10,527 nucleotides of DNA from Betaproteobacteria bacterium (lineage in GTDB: Bacteria > Pseudomonadota > Gammaproteobacteria > Burkholderiales > SG8-41), in NCBI GenBank assembly GCA_021732805.1, contig JAKFUJ010000253.1, positions 1 to 10,527 on the forward strand, in the 5' to 3' direction. Made by a program: the position numbers and the translations under genes. Positions 1-5,875 of this stretch are shown here, piece after piece (within the stretch, counting starts at the first letter, position 1; each line of letters starts with the position of its first letter). A model generated the notes under the pieces. That model was not told the DNA's origin. It searched no databases and saw only the letters and a list, made by a program, of their open reading frames with translations.

Positions 1-320
1 GCACGAATACTGTCGACCACACCGAAATCCCCGCAACGCGCAGCGGCCATTGCCGGCGGCGCGGTTTTGCCGGCAGCGGATTTGGCCGCTGCGGCTTTCG
101 CGCGTGGTGTTGCATTGCCGTCGGCGCCGCCGCTCGCCGGCCGCTCAACCGCCGTCTGTGATTCCGACTGCGCCTGCGGCAATAGCCCGGTCATGGCGGC
201 GATGCCCAGCATGCTGACGATGATCACTGCAATGCCGGCAATCAGCAACGTCGGATACAGCAACGCCGGACCGCCTCCATTATTTACTGCTCCATGGCGG
301 CCATTAGTGGTTGTGGACAT
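1..320 (-). CDS. Probable glycine-zipper 2TM envelope protein, N-terminal part (truncated by window edge)
   Basis: The first 106 codons are visible; the rest lies beyond base 1. The start ATG (318-320) has a GGAG ribosome-binding site 6 bases upstream. Visible parts are a short polar N-terminus, one hydrophobic segment at about residues 20-47 (inner-membrane anchor or uncleaved signal; no lipobox), an Ala/Lys/Pro-rich linker at about 55-95, and the motif CGDFGVVDSIR at 96-106. In betaproteobacterial glycine-zipper 2TM (17-kDa-antigen-like) proteins, a CxxCGVVxSV-type motif follows an identical layout and precedes the glycine-rich zipper. Here the second Cys position is Phe. The zipper itself is outside the window, so the family call rests on layout and this motif. 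These proteins are poorly characterised envelope proteins. The gene lies downstream of the sigma-54 activator gene and has its own candidate sigma-54 promoter, so activator control is likely. Confidence 0.55.
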   Translation of the reverse strand, partial: MSTTTNGRHGAVNNGGGPALLYPTLLIAGIAVIIVSMLGIAAMTGLLPQAQSESQTAVERPASGGADGNATPRAKAAAAKSAAGKTAPPAMAAARCGDFGVVDSIR

Positions 321-326
321 GGTCTG

Positions 327-330
327 CTCC
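327..330 (-). promoter_or_regulatory. Ribosome binding site of the glycine-zipper-like gene
   Basis: GGAG on the minus strand, 6 bases before the ATG at 318-320. It fixes the start of the truncated gene. Confidence 0.6.
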
Positions 331-381
331 GTTTTGATGGATGCTGCACCGCACCTCGCGGCAACAGCACGGACCAATGTC

Positions 382-396
382 GCAAAACCAGTGCCA
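382..396 (-). promoter_or_regulatory. Candidate sigma-54 (-24/-12) promoter
   Basis: The minus strand reads TGGCACTGGTTTTGC. This matches the sigma-54 consensus TGGCAC-N5-TTGC at every defined position, with the canonical 10 bases between the -24 GG and the -12 GC. The predicted transcript start is near 370, giving a leader of about 50 bases before the ATG at 320. It lies just downstream of a gene for a sigma-54-dependent activator. No experimental support is available here. Confidence 0.75.
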
Positions 397-447
397 GTAA
401 AATAAATGTTTTAAAACAACGGCTTATTAAACATGTCGGGAACAGGC

Positions 448-465
448 TGTCGCCGGATAACGACC
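448..465. promoter_or_regulatory. Candidate GlrR/QseF-type activator site 1
   Basis: TGTCGCCGGATAACGACC matches TGTC-N10-GACA, the motif bound by GlrR at enterobacterial glmY promoters, at 7 of 8 positions. It is centred about 87 bases upstream of the predicted sigma-54 transcript start, a normal distance for an enhancer-binding activator. The last base of the right arm deviates (C for A). Confidence 0.5.
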
Positions 466-510
466 CGAACGCAATGGCGGTGTTAACCAATTGTTTTAAA
501 AAGAGTTTTT

Positions 511-528
511 TGTCTACAAACCCCGACG
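511..528. promoter_or_regulatory. Candidate GlrR/QseF-type activator site 2
   Basis: TGTCTACAAACCCCGACG matches TGTC-N10-GACA at 7 of 8 positions (last base G for A). Its centre is 63 bases from that of site 1, about six helical turns, so both sites would face the same side of the DNA. It sits just beyond the stop codon of the activator gene. Confidence 0.5.
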
Positions 529-545
529 CCGGTTACCAGAGCCAG

Positions 546-1925
546 TCAGGCACGCTGCGGCTTGAACAAACGCGGGTCGAGCTGATGACGCTGCAGCAGC
601 TTGTAGAACTCGGTGCGATTACGCTTGGCCAGCCGCGACGCCTGGGTCACATTGCCGTCAGTGATTTTCAGCAACTGCGCGAGGTAATCGCGCTCGAATT
701 TGCGTCGTGCCTGTTCGAACGAAGCAAACTCGGTCTGCTCGCGCTGGATCGCCTGCTGCACCAGCGAGGCGGGAATGCGTGGCGTCGTCGTCAGCGCCAC
801 CGACTGCTCGATCACGTTGTAGAGCTGACGCACATTGCCGGGCCACGCCGAGGCCACCAGCTGCTCGACCGCCTCCGGCGACAGCCCGGTGACATCCTTC
901 TTGTAACGCTTCGCCAGTTCGTTGAGGAAATGCCCGGCCAGCAGCGGGATATCTTCGCGCCGCTCGGCCAGTGACGGCAGGTTCAGCGCCACCACTTTCA
1001 GGCGGTAATACAGATCCTCGCGGAAATTGCCCTGAGCCAATTCGACTTCCAGATTGCGGTGCGTGGCTGAAATCACCCGCACATCGATCGCTACGTGCTG
1101 CATGCCGCCCACCGGCCGTACCTGTTTCTCCTGCAATACGCGCAGCAGTTTGACCTGCAAGGCAGGCGGCATGTCACCGATTTCATCGAGCAGCAGCGTG
1201 CCGCCCTCGGCCGACTGGAACAGGCCGCGGTTGTCGCGCACGGCGCCGGTAAACGCGCCTTTGACGTGCCCGAACAGTTCGGACTCGAGCAGCGGTTCGG
1301 GTATCGCCGCGCAGTTGATTGCAACAAAAGGCCGGTTGCTGCGCGGACTCGCCGCATGCACTGCGCGCGCCAGCAGTTCTTTGCCGGTGCCCGACTCACC
1401 CTGAATCAGTACCGCGGCATCACCGGCCGCCACCAGCCGCGCCTTCGCCAGCACTTCTTCCATCGCCGGATTGCGGGTGATGATGCCCGCACGCCACGCG
1501 CCGTCATCAACACCGGCGGCATTGGGCATGCCGGACACCGCCAGCGCGCGTTCGATTTCCACCAGCAGTGCCTTGGCATCGAAGGGCTTGGTCAGATAAC
1601 CGAAGACGCCACCCTTGACCGCCGCGACCGCATCCGGAATCGTGCCGTGCGCCGTCAGGATGATCACCGGCAGCGCGGGATTCTCGGAACGTATCGCTTC
1701 GAACAATGCGATGCCGTCCATGCCGCCCATCTGCAGGTCGGTAACCACGACCTGCGGCCGCGACACCGCCAGTTGTGCCAGCGCGCGTTCGCCGCTGTCG
1801 GCAACCGTCACGCCGTAACCTGCAGCTTCCAGGCGCAACTGCATCAGCCGCAGCAGACCCGGATCATCATCAACCACCAGCACCTGCGCCGCACCCGGCA
1901 TTTTTTTTTGCATAGCCATGTTCAT
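546..1925 (-). CDS. qseF: Sigma-54-dependent response regulator, QseF/GlrR type
   Basis: A 459-residue NtrC-family activator. The receiver domain covers about 13-130, with acidic pocket D19-D21, phospho-acceptor D63 and K113. The AAA+ sigma-54 interaction domain covers about 148-380, with Walker A GESGTGKE (176-183), the sigma-54-contacting GAFTGA loop (223-228) and Walker B LLLDE (244-248). The C-terminal Fis-type helix-turn-helix is at about 423-446; its NRTEFYKLL stretch is typical of QseF/GlrR. All key residues are intact, so it should hydrolyse ATP and open sigma-54 promoters when phosphorylated by the adjacent kinase. It follows the lipoprotein gene by 18 bases. No good Shine-Dalgarno is visible. 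In-frame ATGs at residues 1, 3, 5 and 9 make the exact start uncertain, and a nine-A run lies between residues 5 and 9. Enterobacterial GlrR activates the glmY sRNA gene; here the nearest candidate target is the downstream envelope gene. Confidence 0.9.
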   Translation of the reverse strand: MNMAMQKKMPGAAQVLVVDDDPGLLRLMQLRLEAAGYGVTVADSGERALAQLAVSRPQVVVTDLQMGGMDGIALFEAIRSENPALPVIILTAHGTIPDAVAAVKGGVFGYLTKPFDAKALLVEIERALAVSGMPNAAGVDDGAWRAGIITRNPAMEEVLAKARLVAAGDAAVLIQGESGTGKELLARAVHAASPRSNRPFVAINCAAIPEPLLESELFGHVKGAFTGAVRDNRGLFQSAEGGTLLLDEIGDMPPALQVKLLRVLQEKQVRPVGGMQHVAIDVRVISATHRNLEVELAQGNFREDLYYRLKVVALNLPSLAERREDIPLLAGHFLNELAKRYKKDVTGLSPEAVEQLVASAWPGNVRQLYNVIEQSVALTTTPRIPASLVQQAIQREQTEFASFEQARRKFERDYLAQLLKITDGNVTQASRLAKRNRTEFYKLLQRHQLDPRLFKPQRA

Positions 1926-1943
1926 CGTCGTTATCCGTTCAGG

Positions 1944-2456
1944 TTATTTCTTGCGTGTTGCGCCGCCATCGCGACCGGTCATGCTGCGCTCCAGTGTCAG
2001 CAGTGCATCGAGTTTCTGTTGCAAACCCTGCGCGCTGGTTTCCAGCCGGCGCTGCTCCTGCATGAATGCCGTCATCAGCAACGCCAGCCCGCGCAGTTCG
2101 CTGTCGCTGCTGCGCGTCACCGGCTCCAGCAATTCCGGCACGCGCGCCTCTTCAACTGCCGGAGTTCCCGGCAACGTCAGCAACAGCGCGTAGCGCACCC
2201 GGTTGGCCTCGCTGCGCACCCGCGCCAGCTCGCGCCGTGCCGCATCCTGTTCACGCGCCAGTTCCGTACCCGTCAACTGACGCACTTGTGCGTAATAGGC
2301 CAGCGCCTTTGCCGCATCGGTGGTGTCGACGCGGACTTCCCTCACCGGCGGCGGGGATGAAGGCGGTTTGCCGTCTCCCGGATCGGCAGCCGGCACGGCG
2401 ATACAACCGGCCAGCAACAAGCCCGGCAGCAGCAGTCCGCTGCGGCGCATGCTCAT
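1944..2456 (-). CDS. qseG: QseG-like lipoprotein
   Basis: A 170-residue lipoprotein precursor. The signal peptide ends in the lipobox LAGC with Cys at residue 18, the predicted lipidation site. A Pro-rich linker (about 22-40) is followed by a helical, charge-rich body. The last third (about 120-158) is an amphipathic, probably coiled-coil segment rich in Gln, Arg, Glu and Leu. The start codon overlaps the kinase stop codon in an ATGA (2453-2456), implying translational coupling. In enterobacteria QseG lies in this same place, between kinase and regulator genes, and is an outer-membrane lipoprotein that affects kinase activity. The protein is shorter than E. coli QseG (about 237 residues). Assignment rests on gene order, the lipobox and the helical architecture; overall sequence conservation in this family is weak. 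Confidence 0.65.
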   Translation of the reverse strand: MSMRRSGLLLPGLLLAGCIAVPAADPGDGKPPSSPPPVREVRVDTTDAAKALAYYAQVRQLTGTELAREQDAARRELARVRSEANRVRYALLLTLPGTPAVEEARVPELLEPVTRSSDSELRGLALLMTAFMQEQRRLETSAQGLQQKLDALLTLERSMTGRDGGATRKK

Positions 2457-3898
2457 GCCACGGCACCCTGGCGCAGCGGCAAAGTCACCCGCAGCCGCGC
2501 GCCCGGGCGCTTGGGTTCATCAACCACCTCGACCGTTCCGCCATGCGCCTGGGCGTAATCGCGCACCACCGACAGCCCGATGCCGGAGCCGCGCAGCGGC
2601 CCGCCGGCAACAGTACGCCCGCGGTAGAACGGATCAAACACCCGCTCCCGTTCCGCCGGCGGTATGCCGGGGCCGGCATCAGCCACATCCAGCGTCATAT
2701 GCACGCCATCGCTTTGCGCCACGATATTGATCGTGTTGTTTTCCGGTGAGAATTTCACTGCATTGGACAATAAATTGTCGAGCATGATACGCAGTTTCTC
2801 CGGATCGGCTTCCAGCGTGATCTCGTCCACCTGCGGGATGATGCGCAGCGCCCGGGCACGCAACGCGAGACTCTGGTCATCCATGACCCGCGCCACCACG
2901 CGCCGCACCGCGACCGGTGAAAAATGCAGTGCGCTGCGATGGAATTCCGCCGCGCCGTAGGACAACAGGTCTTCAATCAGGCGCTGCAATTCCATACTGC
3001 TGGCGCGCAGTATTCCGGCAACTTCCTGCTGCTCGGGCGTCAATTTCCCCAGCGCCTCCTCCGACAACAACTCCGAACCTTCGCGCAGGGCGGTCAGCGG
3101 GGTTTTCAGCTCATGCGATACCTGGCGCAGGAAACGGTTCTTCTGCTGTTCGAGTTCGTTCAGACGGTGCCGCAGCCATTCGATGCGCCTGCCCAGCAAC
3201 TGCAGGTCGCGCGGGCCGCTGACGCCGACAGGTACCGAAAAATCACCACCGCCCATGCGCCGGATCGCCGCATCAATCTGGCGAATCGGCCGCGCTATGA
3301 GCACCGTAAAACCTGCAGCGAGCAACAGCGCCACCGGCACCAGTGCCAGCATCTGCCAGAAAGTGATGGTCTGGGCACGATCGGCAGTTTCACCCATGAC
3401 CTCTATCTCGCGGTCGATCAGCCGGTCGCCGCGCTCGATGATGCCTTGCGCCTTGCCGTCGAGCCGCATAAATTCCGCCGCCGACTTTTTCAGCACGGCC
3501 TCGTCAAACGTCGCCCCGCGCAACATCGCGTAAATGGCCGCCTCGCTGTCGATGATGTCGTTCAATGCGATGCGCTGCTCGGCATCGAAAGGCAGCGCCG
3601 AAAATGCACCGGCCGTCTGCAGGAACAACTTGCGGTTGGTTTCATAGGCGTCGAGCAGCGAACGGTCGCCGAGAATCGCCATCTGCCGCGCATTGCGCTC
3701 CAGCGAGTTCAGCAACTCCGCCAGGCGGCGACTCGATTGCGTGGACTGCACGGCCTGTTGCACCGCGCGCTGGCTGCGGTTGGCAAACTGGTTGATCGCC
3801 ACCGCGTTGTTGATCAACGCAAAAATCAGCGGCAAAGCCACCATCGCATAGCCGACGGCGAGCAGCCTGGGAAATGAATTGGGTTGCAGAAAACGCAT
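2453..3898 (-). CDS. qseE: Sensor histidine kinase, QseE/GlrK type
   Basis: A 481-residue membrane kinase. TM1 is at about 11-34, a helical periplasmic sensor region at about 35-180, TM2 at about 183-203 and a HAMP linker at about 203-255. The HisKA dimerisation domain contains SHELKTPL with phospho-acceptor H262. The HATPase domain has N box LLSNAVKF (376-383), G1 DAGPGIP (407-413), F box FDPFYRG (421-427) and G2 GSGIGLS (437-443). The in-frame ORF reaches back to 3973, but the MRFLQP start places TM1 at the N-terminus as is usual for the family, so I prefer ATG 3896-3898. Its Shine-Dalgarno is weak, and a perfect 14-base palindrome lies just upstream. It is followed by the lipoprotein and regulator genes, giving the qseE-qseG-qseF order. 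It probably senses an envelope or extracytoplasmic signal; enterobacterial QseE has been linked to adrenergic signals, sulfate and phosphate, and nothing here shows which applies. Confidence 0.88.
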   Translation of the reverse strand: MRFLQPNSFPRLLAVGYAMVALPLIFALINNAVAINQFANRSQRAVQQAVQSTQSSRRLAELLNSLERNARQMAILGDRSLLDAYETNRKLFLQTAGAFSALPFDAEQRIALNDIIDSEAAIYAMLRGATFDEAVLKKSAAEFMRLDGKAQGIIERGDRLIDREIEVMGETADRAQTITFWQMLALVPVALLLAAGFTVLIARPIRQIDAAIRRMGGGDFSVPVGVSGPRDLQLLGRRIEWLRHRLNELEQQKNRFLRQVSHELKTPLTALREGSELLSEEALGKLTPEQQEVAGILRASSMELQRLIEDLLSYGAAEFHRSALHFSPVAVRRVVARVMDDQSLALRARALRIIPQVDEITLEADPEKLRIMLDNLLSNAVKFSPENNTINIVAQSDGVHMTLDVADAGPGIPPAERERVFDPFYRGRTVAGGPLRGSGIGLSVVRDYAQAHGGTVEVVDEPKRPGARLRVTLPLRQGAVA

Positions 3899-3905
3899 TG
3901 TTATA

Positions 3906-3919
3906 CTCGTTGCAACGAG
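3906..3919. repeat. Perfect 14-base palindrome upstream of the kinase gene
   Basis: CTCGTTGCAACGAG is its own reverse complement and ends 7 bases before the kinase ATG. With no central loop it would be a poor RNA hairpin, so a dimeric DNA-binding protein site is the more natural reading. It could also overlap the translation start region. In about 10 kb a perfect 14-mer palindrome is expected somewhere less than once by chance, so position is the main argument. Confidence 0.4.
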
Positions 3920-3943
3920 CCGGAACACAAGCCGCGCACTGCG

Positions 3944-3957
3944 ACCGGAGGTCCGGT
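3944..3957. repeat. Short inverted repeat in the mlaC-qseE gap
   Basis: ACCGGA and TCCGGT arms are separated by two bases, midway between the MlaC-like stop codon and the kinase start. No T-run follows on the minus strand, so it is not a convincing terminator and the two genes may be co-transcribed. It could be an mRNA hairpin or a binding site. Confidence 0.25.
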
Positions 3958-3979
3958 GCAAACGCGGGAGCAACCGGAA

Positions 3980-4576
3980 TTATGCGCCCTGTTTGTTCTT
4001 GTCTTCGAGGCTTTTGATCAATCCGTCGATGCCGCTGCGGCTGATTTCGGAAGCAAAACTGCCGCGGTAACTGATCACCAGACTGGCGTTTGCGGCAACG
4101 ATGTCGGTGACTTTCCACACCTTGTCCGTCAGCGTCATCCGGTAATCAATGCTCAGCGGCGGACGTCCCGGTTCGCGCACCAGCGTGCGCACGGTGGTGT
4201 AATCGTCGCCGGCTTTCATCTGCAGCGGCCTGACCTCAATGGTGCGATCGACATTGGCTGATTCGGCCAGCGCCGTGGTATAGGTGCGCACCAGCAGCGA
4301 ACGGAAGGCATTCTCCAGAGACTTGCGCTGCGCCGGTGTAGCATCCCGCCATGACTTGCCCATCGCCAGCTGGGTCATCTCACGGAAATCAAAATGCGGC
4401 AGCACTTTTTTCTCGGCGATATCCTGAATGGTGCGCGGGTCCTGATTCTGCTTGAGCACCGCGAGCACCTCTTCAACAGTGCTGCGCACCAGCACATCAG
4501 GCGCGGTCTGGGCCGAAGCCGGAAATATGCTCGAAAGCCCGATAATGATCAGAAATGCGGTAAAGATTTTTTTCAT
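3980..4576 (-). CDS. MlaC-like periplasmic phospholipid-binding protein (Ttg2D/Tgt2 family)
   Basis: A 198-residue secreted protein. The start ATG (4574-4576) is preceded by AGGGA at 4586-4590. A Sec signal peptide runs over residues 1-22 with a likely cut after ASA. The mature part carries the MlaC/Ttg2 layout: an N-terminal helical region, the stretch HFDFREMTQLAMGKSWR followed by TPAQR, then a beta-rich half ending in WKVTDI. MlaC shuttles phospholipids between the MlaA complex in the outer membrane and the MlaFEDB transporter in the inner membrane, keeping outer-membrane lipid asymmetry. Here it is isolated: no mlaF, E, D, B or A lies next to it. It sits 81 bases upstream of the sensor kinase on the same strand. 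That suggests an extra MlaC paralogue or a link between lipid handling and the envelope sensor. The exact ligand is unknown. Confidence 0.85.
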   Translation of the reverse strand: MKKIFTAFLIIIGLSSIFPASAQTAPDVLVRSTVEEVLAVLKQNQDPRTIQDIAEKKVLPHFDFREMTQLAMGKSWRDATPAQRKSLENAFRSLLVRTYTTALAESANVDRTIEVRPLQMKAGDDYTTVRTLVREPGRPPLSIDYRMTLTDKVWKVTDIVAANASLVISYRGSFASEISRSGIDGLIKSLEDKNKQGA

Positions 4577-4839
4577 GTTGTTGTTTCCCTTGCGGACTGT
4601 TGTCATTTCCCGACACTTGCGCGGGTACCGGCATTAGGCCTGCAGTCCGGACCGAATGTTCCGCAAATCAGACAATGTCTTTTACAAATGGTGCTGAAAA
4701 TCACGAAATATCCGGCAAAACAGCGATTTGCAGCGCTATGGCAACGATGGTCCCGGTTTGTAAATTTGCGCATATCCCTTTTGTTATCATCGGCGCTCTG
4801 CTCTCCCTGCAGAATCTGCAAATAATCCGAAAGAAAAAC
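4577..4839. other. Divergent intergenic region between the MlaC-like and FAH-family genes
   Basis: A 263-base region holding the promoters of two divergent genes. I see an extended -10 for the plus-strand gene (listed separately) but no clear sigma-70 promoter for the minus-strand gene. There is a short inverted repeat TGTC-N7-GACA at 4601-4615 within the MlaC-like leader. The region is more AT-rich toward the plus-strand gene. No small ORF or RNA gene is evident. Confidence 0.6.
4782..4790 (+). promoter_or_regulatory. Candidate extended -10 promoter of the FAH-family gene
   Basis: TGTTATCAT: a TGn extension followed by TATCAT (5 of 6 matches to TATAAT). The predicted start is near 4797, about 43 bases before the GTG start codon. 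No good -35 lies at 17 bases spacing, as is acceptable for an extended -10 promoter. Confidence 0.4.
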
Positions 4840-5820
4840 GTGAAGCTGCTTCGTTACAGCCTGAAACATGAACCACGCACACTGGCACGGATGGGGGTGC
4901 TGATCGCACCCGAACGCATCGCCGACCTGCGCGCGGGTTATGCGCTGCACCTGATGGAACGCGCCGGCAATCCCAAAGGGCGGGAACTGGCGGCGATCTA
5001 CATGCCGCCGTACATCACCGAATTCCTGCACATGGGCGAACAGGCGTGGATCGCGCTCGCCGATGCCTACACCTATCTCACTGATCTGGCCGAGGCCCGG
5101 CCCGATGCGCCGGGCTTCAACGGTGAGCCGCTGTTCCTGCCGCTGTCCGAATGCCGGGTCTATGCGCCGATACGACCGTCCAAACTGATCGCCGTCGGCC
5201 GCAACTATCCCGGCTACACGCAGAATCCGGGCAAAGCCGCAGGCAAAATTCCCGCGGGTTTCGTCAAGACGCTGTCATCCATCGCCGGCCCCGGCCGCGA
5301 CATCATCAAGCCGCGCATCACCCGCGAACTCGACTGCGAAACCGAACTGGCCGTGGTCATCGGCAAACGCTGCAAGGATGTGCCGGAAGAAAAAGCCTAT
5401 GACGTGATCGCCGGCTACACCATCGTCAACGACATCACGGCGCGTGACCTCGGCGCGCTCGAAAAGCAGGGCGGCCACCTGTTCCTCGGCAAAACCCTGG
5501 ACACCTTCGCGCCGCTCGGCCCGTGGATGATCACCCGCGATGCGATACCCGATCCGATGCACCTGCGCATCCAGACCCGGGTCAACGGCGAAACCCGTCA
5601 GGACGGCAACACCCGCGACATGCTGTTCAATATTCCGCAACTGGTCGCACACTTCTCGCAGATGACACTGATGCCGGGCGACATCATCGCCACCGGTTCA
5701 CCCGGGGGCGGCGCACTGTCGAATCCCGACTGGTATCTGAATGCCGGGGACATCATCGAGTCCGAGGTCGAGGGCATCGGCGTGCTGAAGAATGGCGTGG
5801 TGGACGAACCGCTGCGCTGA
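4840..5820 (+). CDS. Fumarylacetoacetate hydrolase (FAH) family protein
   Basis: A 326-residue protein if it starts at GTG 4840-4842. The frame is open back to 4600, but the upstream part does not resemble the family and overlaps the candidate promoter. The first about 110 residues form the variable N-terminal domain. The catalytic FAH fold follows: KLIAVGRNYPGY (115-126), metal-binding glutamates in ETE (E167, E169), and NDITARD with the third metal ligand D198. Next come DTFAPLGPW (221-229), NTRDMLFNIPQLVAHFSQ (257-274), MPGDIIATGSPGG (278-290) and EVEGIG (309-314). These enzymes use Mg2+ or Mn2+ to hydrolyse C-C bonds of acylpyruvates or to hydrate or decarboxylate related oxo-acids in aromatic degradation. 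The substrate cannot be told from sequence. It converges on the Ldh-family gene and may serve the same pathway, but it has its own promoter. Confidence 0.85.
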   Translation: MKLLRYSLKHEPRTLARMGVLIAPERIADLRAGYALHLMERAGNPKGRELAAIYMPPYITEFLHMGEQAWIALADAYTYLTDLAEARPDAPGFNGEPLFLPLSECRVYAPIRPSKLIAVGRNYPGYTQNPGKAAGKIPAGFVKTLSSIAGPGRDIIKPRITRELDCETELAVVIGKRCKDVPEEKAYDVIAGYTIVNDITARDLGALEKQGGHLFLGKTLDTFAPLGPWMITRDAIPDPMHLRIQTRVNGETRQDGNTRDMLFNIPQLVAHFSQMTLMPGDIIATGSPGGGALSNPDWYLNAGDIIESEVEGIGVLKNGVVDEPLR

Positions 5821-5833
5821 AATATCAGGCTTT

Positions 5834-5852
5834 GGCCGGAAATTCGCCGGCC
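5834..5852. terminator. Weak bidirectional hairpin between convergent genes
   Basis: GGCCGG and CCGGCC arms with a 7-base loop sit 13 bases after the FAH-family stop and 23 bases beyond the convergent Ldh stop. There is no proper T-run on either side (TCTCT on the plus strand), so intrinsic termination is doubtful. Position between two convergent genes is the main support. Confidence 0.35.
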
Positions 5853-5875
5853 TCTCTACACCGTTATTACCGCAA

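Noticed and set aside
486..510. A/T-rich inverted stretches considered as a terminator after the regulator gene
   Set aside because: The pairing is only short A-T arms without a GC stem, so intrinsic termination is not supported.
321..545. A GlmY-like small RNA driven by the sigma-54 promoter
   Set aside because: Only about 50 bases separate the predicted start from a good ribosome-binding site and ATG, with no stable hairpin plus T-run; an mRNA leader fits better.
1095..2360. Long plus-strand open frame (421 codons) opposite the regulator and lipoprotein genes
   Set aside because: Its translation is rich in His, Arg and Gln with no domain, and it crosses two well-supported minus-strand genes; it is an antisense shadow of high-GC coding. 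The same holds for the plus-strand frame at 2924-3877.
3900..3905. TATAAC -10-like box just before the kinase ATG
   Set aside because: It ends one base before the ATG, so a transcript from it would begin inside the gene, and no matching -35 lies at 16-18 bases.
4601..4615. TGTC-N7-GACA in the MlaC-like leader, considered as a third GlrR site
   Set aside because: The spacer is 7 bases rather than 10, which would put the half-sites on a different helical phase; no sigma-54 promoter is found near it.
4600..4839. Upstream extension of the FAH-family open frame
   Set aside because: The added residues do not resemble the family N-terminus and overlap the likely promoter; the GTG at 4840 begins the conserved part.
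4883..4897. TGGCAC, considered as a second sigma-54 -24 element
   Set aside because: It lies inside the FAH-family gene and has no TTGC at the required -12 position.
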